A DNA stretch of 64,000 nucleotides from Rebecca billardiae RCC1528 (lineage: Eukaryota; Haptophyta): contig OZ251232.1 of NCBI GenBank assembly GCA_965240325.2, positions 2,294,001 through 2,358,000 on the forward strand, written 5' to 3'. The position numbers and the translations under genes are program-made. Positions within the stretch are counted from its first letter, which is position 1; each line of letters opens with the position of its first letter. The notes below the pieces were generated by a model. The model saw nothing but the letters and a program-made list of their open reading frames with translations. It did no database searches and was not told the origin of the DNA. Below are positions 1 through 8,824 of the stretch, one piece after another.

Positions 1-2156
1 TGGGACGACCGGCGGCTTTAATTCAGCGCAGCGGTGCCGCGTCGTGCGATAGAGTCATCCGGTCGCCACTCGGTCCGCGCCGTCCTATGTTCGAATCAAG
101 GCCTATATGGCCGGCCATGACCGCGATGATATTGGCCGCTAGGCGGCCATGGCCGATGGAAAGCGGCCAACCAGCCATCACTGGCCGATGGGTATTGGCC
201 GATGGCGGTCCGGCGGCCGGACCGCCGGAGGCCGCGCCGGACGGCACTCGGGTGACTCGCACTGCCACGGCGCCGGCGCGTGGCCTCGCGGCGCGTGCGC
301 ACGCCGCCACGCGGGCTGCAGGCTGCAGCACTGTCCGACTCTGCACGGTCGTAGTCCGAGAGGGCGGCCCCGGGGCTCGGCCGAGCCCCAGTGGCGGTCT
401 CTGACCGAGCGTGGCAGGTGGGTCGTGTGTGTGTGTGTTAATATAATCTGATATAAGCTTAGATAGATATATTCAGACTACTACGGCATGTCTATTGGAG
501 CTATCTGCGCGCCGGCCCGGCGAGTGAAGGACGCGAGGTGCAGGCGGCGAGCCCGGTGAGACTCCGAGGGCGAGTCAGCGGCCGCACCCGCGCCCGCGAC
601 CCCTACTTCTGCCACGGCTGGCGCTTGCACTGCCACGGCAGCGCCGTCGTCTGCCGACGCGGCGACTGCGGCAGCCTCGCGGCGAGCGGACGAGCTGTGG
701 CTGCCGCAGCACAGTATTCGGCTGCAAGCACCTTCTGCGACGAGATCATGCCCATACAGAGTCGACGAGCCGACCTCGTTGGGGTCGACCATACGACGTT
801 GACTTTCTGCCCGACGAGTGGTGAATAATATTGCGCCGAAAAAGAAAATAAATTATGAATATGTAATGAATACAGCGCATCGTCATCCTTATTTATTCAT
901 TTATTCGTCGTAGTCGGCCACTGGCCGATGAACGGGCGAAAGTGGGCATCTCGTGGCCGACGGGTTGGCCGACGCCCGTCGAGGCTTGATTCGCACACAG
1001 GCGCCGTCTAGTCACTCACTCAAGGACATTTCTGGACAAGGGCCGCGTGGGCACTCGGCCACTCTCACTTCTCAGTCACCGCTCGTCACTGACGTTACGG
1101 CGGACGTAGTATAGCTAGGCAGTATGACTATGATGGCGCGCGCACGCGCGCGCGCGCTCTCTCTCTCCGTCTCTCTCTTCCTCTCCCTATGCTGGCCAGC
1201 ACAAGCGGCGGCGTGGCACCTGCAGCTTGCCGGCCCCAGCCCGCAAGCGCGAACTGAGCCGGACGCCCTCGCGCGGCTGCCCGGCCCTCGCAGCTGGTGA
1301 GCCAGCAAACCCTCCGCGGGCAACACCAGAACCCTGCCGCCGGCTTTGAGGCCGACACGCCACACTGACACTGGGGCACATATCACCCGAGGGCCAGGCC
1401 TTCTGTGTGATAAGCTACCCCAGTCATGCCGCTTGATACATCGTCACCGATCACGCCTTCCCCAACCGACAGTGGGGAGCGCCCTCCACATTCCATAGTC
1501 CATATATACTTAATAGTACATCCTGTCGGCGCGCTGTGTAAGTGTGAGCTGTCACATTGATGGCGCCCAGTCGGAGAGTGGCTGGACCGCGACGCGACGT
1601 TTTGGCGCAGTCCGGTTTTGTCGTGCCATTGTGGACGACGGTGGGGCGCCAGGACCGCGAGGACGACGGGCGCTCGGGCGCGCCGCGACTGCGAGGCGGC
1701 CGCAGCCCTCTCCCCAATTCCGACGGCGCTACCATCGCCATCGGGCGGTGATCGGCGACGGCTTCATGGGCGGTGACAGTTGGCGGGCCGGTCCGAATCT
1801 CGTCAGACTGCCTACTGCAGAGTACTAGCTGATGTGTGCTGATGCCAATCGGGGCGTCCGAATTTTTTTTATATATATATATATATATAAATAAATAAAT
1901 AAATAAATAAAATCGATGATCGATATTATTCGATGACGATCCGTGAGAGTAATAAACTGCTACTGTGTGCGTCTCTTATTCTTAGTAAACTGTACCGTCC
2001 GACTCCGAGGGCGAGGTTGAGCCGTGCACCGATCAGTGAGTCGGGCTGGCCGGCCGCTTATCGGACCGGCGGTCCGATATAAGCGGCGCTGCCGCCCGAA
2101 TGAGCCGCGTGGCCCCGTCTGCGACTGCCGGACTGCGTCCAGATTACGGGCTCTAA
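1..2156. other. Intergenic, no gene recognised
   Basis: No open frame here resembles a known protein and none shows a convincing start. The stretch holds several scattered copies of the short word TGGCCGATG (around 145-215 and 915-930), a CT-rich run near 1155-1190, and a (TA)n tract followed by an (AAAT)n microsatellite at about 1870-1912. The 3' UTR of the dynein light chain gene enters it from the right. Confidence 0.5.
2054..2086. other. Hairpin downstream of dynein light chain
   Basis: CCGCTTATCGGACC is followed, after three bases, by GGTCCGATATAAGCGG, its reverse complement apart from two extra bases. It lies about 70-100 nt past the stop codon of the minus-strand gene, so it may be a 3' UTR structure or processing signal. 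That role is an inference. Confidence 0.45.
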
Positions 2157-2888
2157 CTAGATGGCGAGGCCGAAGACGCTGACGATGCATACGCACGTCT
2201 TGTTGCCCTCGTACTTGTGTGTCACCCACCCGTCGCTCGTGTTGTCCCAGTAGCACGAGCTCGCCATGTGCAGCCCCGCGCCCGTCTTCTGCATGATGGC
2301 GCAGGTGACGATATATTTGAACGGCTTGTTCAGCTGCGTCAACCGGCGCATGCACGCCTCGATCACGTCGGAGGTCCACTGCGGTACCCGCGAGTGGGTG
2401 TACGTGACTGGCTGCATGATCTGCTCGATCGACTGCGCGGTGCGCGCGCGCGCAGCGGCGGGGGCAGCGCTGGGGTGAGCGCGTGCCGCGGCCTCTCGAA
2501 CGGCGCGTGCGCAAGCGTGCGTGCGTGCGGCGCGGCGGCGCGCACCTCCTTGACGATCGACGTGACATCCTCCGGCACGAAGGCGGCCTACGCGCGGGCG
2601 GGGATCGAGGCAGCCGCGCGTGGTGAGCGGCGCTCGGCTGCCGCGGCGCGCGCATGCGCAGCCGCGCGCGCGGGCTTGGCAGGCGAGCTGCGGCCGAGGG
2701 GCGCGGCGGCGCGCACCTCCTCCGATGACTGCGGGACGGGCGACGGGGGCGGCAGGGCGGGCGCAAAGCCGGGCGGTGGCGGTGAGAGGTGAGCACGGGC
2801 GGCGCAGCTGCTCGCGCACGCGCGCGAGCACTCGCCGAGCGCGCCCCTCGCGAGCGGGGTGGGCTGCGCGCACCTGGAGGTCATCCAT
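2157..2888 (-). CDS. DYNLT1: Tctex-1 type dynein light chain
   Basis: Light chain of the dynein motor that links intermediate chain and cargo in cytoplasmic and axonemal dynein. Four exons, all in phase 0, rebuild a 114-residue protein: 2874-2888, 2717-2728, 2546-2587 and 2157-2432. The last exon carries the family core (KPFKYIVTCAIMQKTGAGLH, then SSCYWD) and the terminal VFGLAI. The first exons give MDDLQ-SSEE-AAFVPEDVTSIVKE, which matches the human protein (113 residues) almost position for position. The second exon is only 12 nt long, yet it is needed to restore the SSEE segment and has good AG and GT borders. All three introns (145, 129 and 113 nt) begin GTGCGCGC and carry GCTCAC before the acceptor. 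It is head to head with the EEP gene at 3171. Confidence 0.93.
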   Translation of the reverse strand: MDDLQVRAAHPAREGRARRVLARVREQLRRPCSPLTATARLCARPAAPVARPAVIGGGARRRAPRPQLACQARARGCACARRGSRAPLTTRGCLDPRPRVGRLRAGGCHVDRQGGARRRAARTHACARAVREAAARAHPSAAPAAARARTAQSIEQIMQPVTYTHSRVPQWTSDVIEACMRRLTQLNKPFKYIVTCAIMQKTGAGLHMASSCYWDNTSDGWVTHKYEGNKTCVCIVSVFGLAI

Positions 2889-3170
2889 GGCGGCGATGGC
2901 CGTTATCCAACGCGGCTTGCAGTGTTTTTTTACAGTAGGTGCACGATGGCCGCTTCCAACCTCATCACGAGTGCTTCACGGCTGGGAGGCTTCAAGACCT
3001 GCCCACGACGGCGCTTCGTGCCTTCGTCAGGACTTTGCAGGAACCGCTCGTGCCAAAACTCCGCCTGCGAAGGGGCCGCTCGCCGGCTGGAGAAGGACTC
3101 GCGCTTCGCGCGGAAGGGCCGAAGGGGGACAGTCGCACGGTCAACCGCTTCCTCAATTCGCGGCGCGTTG
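2889..3170. promoter_or_regulatory. Bidirectional promoter region
   Basis: These 282 bp separate the start codons of the dynein light chain (-) and the EEP protein (+). The GC content is lower than in the genes, with a T-run near 2925-2933 and the word CACGATGGC at 2943. No TATA box is clear on either strand. Confidence 0.55.
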
Positions 3171-5204
3171 ATGAGGGCGGGCGCACTCGCGCGCCGCGGG
3201 CGGGCGCGGGCGCGGCGGTCGGCGGCCTTCGGCGCGGCGGCGCTCGTGCTCGCGCTCGCGCGGCCGAGCGCGCCCGCCGCGCCCGAGCGCCTCGTCGTCT
3301 CCACCTTCAACGTGCACTGCCCCGCGTATCGGCGCATGCCCGCCGGCACACTCGAGGCGGCCGCGCCGGACGTGTGGCTGGAGCGGAACCGGCGGATCCT
3401 GCAGCTGCCGATCTTCCGCGAGTCGGACTTCATCGCGCTGCAGGAGATCTGGTACGCCGAGCCCGAGCTCACCAGCCTGTACATCAACGCGCTGCTGCCA
3501 AAGTACCAGCTGCATGGCCTGCAGCGCGGCCACGGCCGTCGCGGCCGCGTGCGCGAGGACGGGCTGCTGACCGCGGTGTCGCGCGACTGGTCGGTGCTCG
3601 CCGAGATCGAGCTCGACTTCGCCGACGTGGCCGACCGCTGCGCGCAGCTCCTCCACCTCCGCCGCGCCGGCCGGCAGGTGCTGCTAGTCAACACACACCT
3701 ACTGTACCCCCACAACGCCGCCTCATCCGCGATCCGCGTGCGCGAGGTGCACAAGATCCTGGCGGCGGTGGAGGAGTACAAGGCGAGCCTGCGGCGGCCG
3801 CGCAAGCCGCTCCCCGTGCTCCTCTGCGGCGACCTCAACGGCTCCCCGCGCGGCGACGTCGCGCGCTGCCTGCGCCGGTACGGATTCGCTTCCTCGTTTG
3901 ACGAGGTCCATGGCGTGAGCCACGGGCCGAAAGGCAGCGGCTTCAGCGTGTACACGGCCGCCGGGGCGGGTGCGGGTGCGGAGGCGGAGGTGGGTGCGGG
4001 TGCGGAGGAGGGCGCGCTGGCGGCGCGCAGGCGCGCGGGTGCGGAGCGCGGCGCGGCGCGCGCCGCCACCGAGGCCGCCGCTCCGGCGGAGGCGGCCGCT
4101 GCCGACACGGCCGCGGACGCGGCCGCCAGCGCCGACGGCGGCGCTGGCGCGGGCGCCGACGAGCGCTTCAGGCTGGTGACGCACCGCACGCACACGGGCA
4201 AGCTGCTCGCGTGCGACTACATCCTCGCGCTCAACCCGAGCGGGCACCACCGCCGGCCGCGCGGCTGGTCGGACATGGTATTCGCGGAGCTGTGGCTGAG
4301 GCTGTGTGCGCGCGGGTGCGACTCGGCGGAGGCCGGGTTCGCGGCGCTGCAGGAGATCGCGGCGCAGCCGGGGCAGGGGCAGCAGCGCAGGCAGGGCGCG
4401 GAGGCGGAGGCGGCGGCGGCGGCGGCGGCGGACGACGAGGACGAGGAGGGCGGCGTGCCGGGCGCGCTCACCGCAGACGGCTTCAAGCGCGCACTCCGCG
4501 CGCTAGGCTTTTCGGATGAGTCCAACCCGGCCTCGCCCGCGCTCACCGACTCCGAAGTGAGCGCGCTCGTCGCCGTGGCGGACGAGAACCACGACGGGCG
4601 GATGGACGCGGGCGAGTGGGCGCAGCGCTTCGAGCTGGCCGTGGACGCGCTGCGCGTGGAGCGGGAGGGGCCGGCAGGCCCAGGCTCAGGCATCGCTTCG
4701 GAGGCGCCCGACGCGAGCCATGACCTTGTCGCCCTCGAGTGCAGCGTGCACCCGCCCTGCCTGCTCGAGGGCCGCTGGCCCGGGGACGCGCCGGGCGAGG
4801 AGGAGGCGTGGGTCTCGGACCACGGCGCGCTCACCGCGCGCTTCGGCTGGTGCACTGCGCCCGCGTACGAGGCAGAGGAGGGCGGCGCGGAGGCGGAGGC
4901 GGCGGCGGCGGCGGTCGCCGTTGAGGGCGGGCTGCTTAGCACGCCAGGCGCGGTGGCCGCGGACGCTGCCCAAAGCGCGGCGCGCGCGCCGGCCCCGGCC
5001 GCGCCGGCCCCGGCCGCGGCCGCGCCGCTCGCCGCCGACGTGGGGCACAGCGGCGCGGCGGGCGGCGAGGGCGGCGCGGCGGAACCGGAGGGCGGCGGCT
5101 TCGCGCCGGCTGGCGGCGCGCACGCGGCCGCCGAGCGGCAGCCGGGCCCGGCCGCTGACAGACCTGACAGCGACGGCAGCGCAGGCACCGCCGACGGGAG
5201 GTGA
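3171..5204 (+). CDS. Endonuclease/exonuclease/phosphatase protein with EF-hand
   Basis: A single-exon protein of 677 residues. The start at 3171 is chosen because it gives a signal- or anchor-like N-terminus (arginine-rich, then AAFGAAALVLALA) directly before the fold; the frame is open farther upstream. EEP (DNase I-like) motifs are intact: STFNVHC near residue 46, LQEIWY near 91, the catalytic GDLNG near 220-224 and SDHG near 549. Between the GDLNG and SDHG strands sit an acidic/alanine-rich stretch and an EF-hand loop (DENHDGRMDAGEW, about 471). Plants have calcium-binding EEP proteins of similar design, which is the best comparison. The substrate is unknown (nucleic acid, phosphoinositide or sphingolipid are all possible). 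The C-terminal 100 residues are low-complexity Ala/Gly/Pro. Confidence 0.75.
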   Translation: MRAGALARRGRARARRSAAFGAAALVLALARPSAPAAPERLVVSTFNVHCPAYRRMPAGTLEAAAPDVWLERNRRILQLPIFRESDFIALQEIWYAEPELTSLYINALLPKYQLHGLQRGHGRRGRVREDGLLTAVSRDWSVLAEIELDFADVADRCAQLLHLRRAGRQVLLVNTHLLYPHNAASSAIRVREVHKILAAVEEYKASLRRPRKPLPVLLCGDLNGSPRGDVARCLRRYGFASSFDEVHGVSHGPKGSGFSVYTAAGAGAGAEAEVGAGAEEGALAARRRAGAERGAARAATEAAAPAEAAAADTAADAAASADGGAGAGADERFRLVTHRTHTGKLLACDYILALNPSGHHRRPRGWSDMVFAELWLRLCARGCDSAEAGFAALQEIAAQPGQGQQRRQGAEAEAAAAAAADDEDEEGGVPGALTADGFKRALRALGFSDESNPASPALTDSEVSALVAVADENHDGRMDAGEWAQRFELAVDALRVEREGPAGPGSGIASEAPDASHDLVALECSVHPPCLLEGRWPGDAPGEEEAWVSDHGALTARFGWCTAPAYEAEEGGAEAEAAAAAVAVEGGLLSTPGAVAADAAQSAARAPAPAAPAPAAAAPLAADVGHSGAAGGEGGAAEPEGGGFAPAGGAHAAAERQPGPAADRPDSDGSAGTADGR

Positions 5205-6077
5205 CGGGGCCCCGCCGGGACGAGCAGGTCGGGCGGATCGATACGCCGCCGTCAGGCGCCGCGCAGGCTGGGCCACGCCCATCCACTGGCCCGCGCACCG
5301 GGCCAAGCTGCGGCCAAAAAGCTCGGGGGTCGTCACTCTGACACTCACGTCACTGGGCATGGCCATGAGCCGCCATGACGGCATCAATGCGAATGCTACT
5401 GCTCATCAGCAGTATAGCCTACTGCTATGATATATGTATATATATATCATTATATATGATCTATGCTGATGAAACATGCTCGTCGTCGCGCGCGGGCTGC
5501 TGAGCTCGGACTAGCGCAGTATATATATATATAGCTCGCGCTGCAACGGGCCGCCGCGGGCAGACGGGCGGCGTAGCAGTGACGATGTATAAGCGCGGGC
5601 ACACCCCGCACGGCCCGCACGGCCGCACGGGCCACGGCCCGAGGCCGCTGAGGCGCCTGGCCTGGCGGCCGAAGGGCCCCGAGGCGCCTGCCTGCCGCGG
5701 GCCGCGGCGCCGCTGCCGGCCCCGGCAAAATCGCCCGCCGCGGCCGCCGTCGCGTAGTCAACATCCTCCGTGATCGCAAGATCGCACTGTCGACCTCGAA
5801 CGCGGACTCGCCACTGGCGGGGTCTCCACCCGGGCAGACTCCGAACTCGCCACTGCATCCGCCATCCGCCATCATCTGATCTCCGTCATCGGGCCATCGA
5901 CGCAGCACTCGGTCCGAGTCCGGGACGGCCGGAGGCAGAACGGGCGGCCGCGGCACTCTCTGCTTGCAGCAGTGCGCGCGCGTGGCCGGGCGGCGCAGCT
6001 GCTCAGACCGGTGGCTGGGCCGAGGCACCCTCCAGCCAGCCACGCCGCGGCTGGCTCACGGCTCAGGGCGCGCTCGC
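5205..6077. other. Intergenic between convergent genes
   Basis: 3' flanks of the EEP gene (+) and enolase (-). Short AT-dinucleotide tracts lie at about 5430-5460 and 5518-5534. The open frames here are GC-rich shadows with no recognisable protein. Confidence 0.5.
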
Positions 6078-7802
6078 TCACTGCGCGGTCGGCGGCGCCG
6101 GGTCCACCAGCGGCGGGAGCCGGAAGTTGTTGCCGGTGTAGATGGCGCGCTCGCCGAGCTCCTCCTCGATGCGCAGCAGCTGGTTGTACTTGGCCAGCCG
6201 CTCCGAGCGGCACGGCGCGCCCGTCTTGATCTGCCCCACGCCGAGCCCGACCGCGAGGTCCGCGATGAACGAGTCCTCGGTCTCGCCGGAGCGGTGCGAG
6301 GCCATCACGCCCCAGCCGACCTTCTTGGCCATTGTGACCGCGTCGATGGCCTCGGTGATCGAGCCGATCTGGTTGACCTTGAGGAGGAGCGCGTTGCACG
6401 CCTTCGCGTCGATCGCCTTCTGCACGCGCGCCGGGTTCGTCACGAGCAGGTCGTCCCCGACCACCTGCACGCCCTCGCCCATCTTGGCGGTCATCGCGCC
6501 GTAAGATTCCCAGTCGTCCTGGTCGAACGGATCTTCGATGGAGACGATCGGGTGCGCGGCGCAGTAGGTGTCGTAGAGGTCGGCGAGGGCGGCGCCGGTG
6601 AGCTTCTTGGCGGGGTCGCCGCCGCCGTCGGCCTTGAAGTCCAGATCGTACGCCTTCTCCTTCGTGTAGAACTCCGACGCCGCGACGTCCATCCCGATCT
6701 TGATTCTCCCCGTGTACCCTGCGGCCTCGATCGCCGCGCCGAGCAGCTCGAGGCCCTCGGCCGCGTCGTTGATCGGCGGGGCGAAGCCGCCCTCGTCGCC
6801 GACGTTGATCGCGTCCTGCCCGTGCTTCGCCTTGATCACCGCCTTGAGGTGGTGGTACACCTCCGAGCCCATGCGCATCGCCTGCGCGGTGGGCGCGCGC
6901 GCGCGCGGGCGCGCGCGGTGGGCGCGGGCGCGTGCGGGCGGGTGCGCGGCGTGCCGGCAGGCGGCGCGGCGGCGGCGGGCTCGCGCGCAGCACCTCGGTG
7001 AACGTGCTCGCGCCGACGGGCAGCAGCATGAACTCCTGGAACGCGAGCTTGTTACCCGCGTGCGAGCCGCCGTTGATCACGTTGAACGCCGGCACGGGTA
7101 AATACATAGACGACGTGGGTACGTTAGCTAGGGAGGCGATGTGCTCGTAGAGCGGGACGCCGGCGGCGTCGGCGCCGGCCTTGCACACCGCCATCGACAC
7201 GGCGAGGATCGCGTTCGCGCCCAGCTTCTTCTTGCACCAGCCCCACTCGTTCTTCGTCCCGTCGAGCTGCTGCACCACGAGGTTGTCAATCTCGGCCTGC
7301 GCGCACGGGTCCATGCCGACCAGCGCGGGCGCGATGGTGTTGTTCACGTTGGCGACGGCCTGCAGCACGCCCTTGCCGTGGTACTCGTCCTTCACGCCGT
7401 CGCGCAGCTCGAGGGCTGCGCGCGAGCGCGGGCGTGGCGCGCGCGCGCGCGCGCTCAGCCTCGGCGCGGCGCCGCAGCGCGCGCCGCGCGCGATCGCGCG
7501 CGCGCGCGCGCCGCACCCTCGTACACGCCCGTCGACGCGCCGGAGGGCACGGCGGCGCGGTAGGTGCTCTTCGTCGTCGTGACGTCGCACTCCACCGTCG
7601 GGTTGCCGCGCGAGTCGAAGATCTGCCGCGCGTGCACCTTGGTGATCTTTGCCCTCCCGCCCGCGCGCTCGAGATACCGCGCCATGTGCGTCGCCGGGTC
7701 CTCGGCCTGCGCCTTGACGGCGTCGTTGATGGCGTCCTCGACGACGGACTGGATCTTGTGCTTGTCCAGGTAGTGCTGCACCTGCGCCTCCGACACGGCC
7801 AT
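6078..7802 (-). CDS. ENO: Enolase with N-terminal extension
   Basis: 2-phosphoglycerate dehydratase of glycolysis. Exons 7517-7802, 6994-7415 and 6078-6881 join in frame to 503 residues; the introns are 101 and 112 nt. Family motifs are intact: [32 protein letters not shown] (rebuilt across intron 1), [33 protein letters not shown] (rebuilt across intron 2), [30 protein letters not shown] and SHRSGETED. The protein is about 65 residues longer than typical enolase. Part of this is about 45 N-terminal residues beginning [18 protein letters not shown] and ending HMARYLE, which resembles a DPY30/RIIa-type dimerisation-docking helix pair. Start 7802 is preferred; an in-frame ATG at 7823 is also possible. 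Head to head with the CHD gene. Confidence 0.95.
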
Positions 7803-8062
7803 CGCGCCGCGCCCTTGCTCCACGCGCTGCCGGCGTCGGCCGTCGAGACGTGCACGATGGCGGTCCCGACCGTGTGAAGCGGACGCAAAGCGTTACTGCG
7901 TCGAGAATTGATGACTCGCGCAGCCTCCGAGAAATCATTCTGCGCGGAAAATATGTTCCCGCGCGCCCGCGGCGTGCCCAGCGCTCGCGCCGCTCGCCAG
8001 GGCGCGCTCACGGCCTCGGGCGCCGGCGCATCGCGCGGGCTGCACGACCGTCGCCGAGTGCG
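7803..8062. promoter_or_regulatory. Bidirectional promoter region
   Basis: 260 bp between the enolase (-) and CHD (+) starts. It contains CACGATGGC at 7853, also found in the 2889-3170 promoter, and a locally AT-richer block near 7880-7960. No TATA box is evident. Confidence 0.5.
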
Positions 8063-8789
8063 ATGCGCCCGCGCCGCGCCGGCGTGGCGGCGGTGTCGTA
8101 CCGCGAGTGGCGCAGCGACGAGGATGACGACGACGCGGAGCTGGACGCCGCCGGTGCAGCAACCCGCGCGAGCGGCGCCGACGCGCGCGCGGCGCGCGGC
8201 GCGCGACGCGGGCCGCCGCATGCCGGCGCGCGGCGCCGCGCAGCCCTCGGCGTACGCGACGCTGTGTGGAGCGGCGACGAGCGCAGCGGCGATGCGGCGT
8301 GGAGTGAGCCGAGCCGGTGCTCCGCCTCCGACGCCGAGAGCCCCTCCGACAGCGGCAGCGCCTCGAGCGAGGGCGCGCGCGGCGCGGCACTCGCCGGGCG
8401 ACCGCGACCGCGCAAGCGGCCGCGCGCGCGCGCCGATGGCGACGGCGCGGGCCGCGAGCCGGGCGCGGGGGCGTTTGTGATCGAGAGTGTCGCGGACGAC
8501 CTCTTCGCGCACTTCCGCGCCGAGCGCGGCACCGAGCGGCGCGCGCGCGCGGCCGAGCTCGCTGCGTGCGGCGGCGCAGCGGCGCGTGCGCGCTCGCGCG
8601 CCGGCCGGCGCGTCGTGCTGAGCAGCGGCGAGGAAGGGGAGGGCAGCGGCGAGGAGCGCGGCAGCGCGCCCGCCTCGCCCTCGCCCTCGCCCGCCTCGCG
8701 CGCCGCGCCCAGCGCCGGCTGCGCGGCCGATGCGGCGCAGAGCCGCTGGGCGCGGGCGCGAGGCGCGGCGCCGCGCGCTGCCGGCGGCC

Positions 8790-8824
<35 letters not shown>

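Noticed and set aside
86-110. GTTCGAATC, resembling a tRNA T-loop
   Set aside because: The flanking bases do not form the T stem and no acceptor stem or other arms can be folded nearby.
87-828. Several 90-105-residue frames at the left edge
   Set aside because: Open on both strands because of GC-rich composition; no conserved protein features or splice logic.
2940-7860. CACGATGGC as a core promoter motif for divergent pairs
   Set aside because: Present in only two of the gaps in full form, and the word is expected by chance in GC-rich DNA; kept only as a remark.
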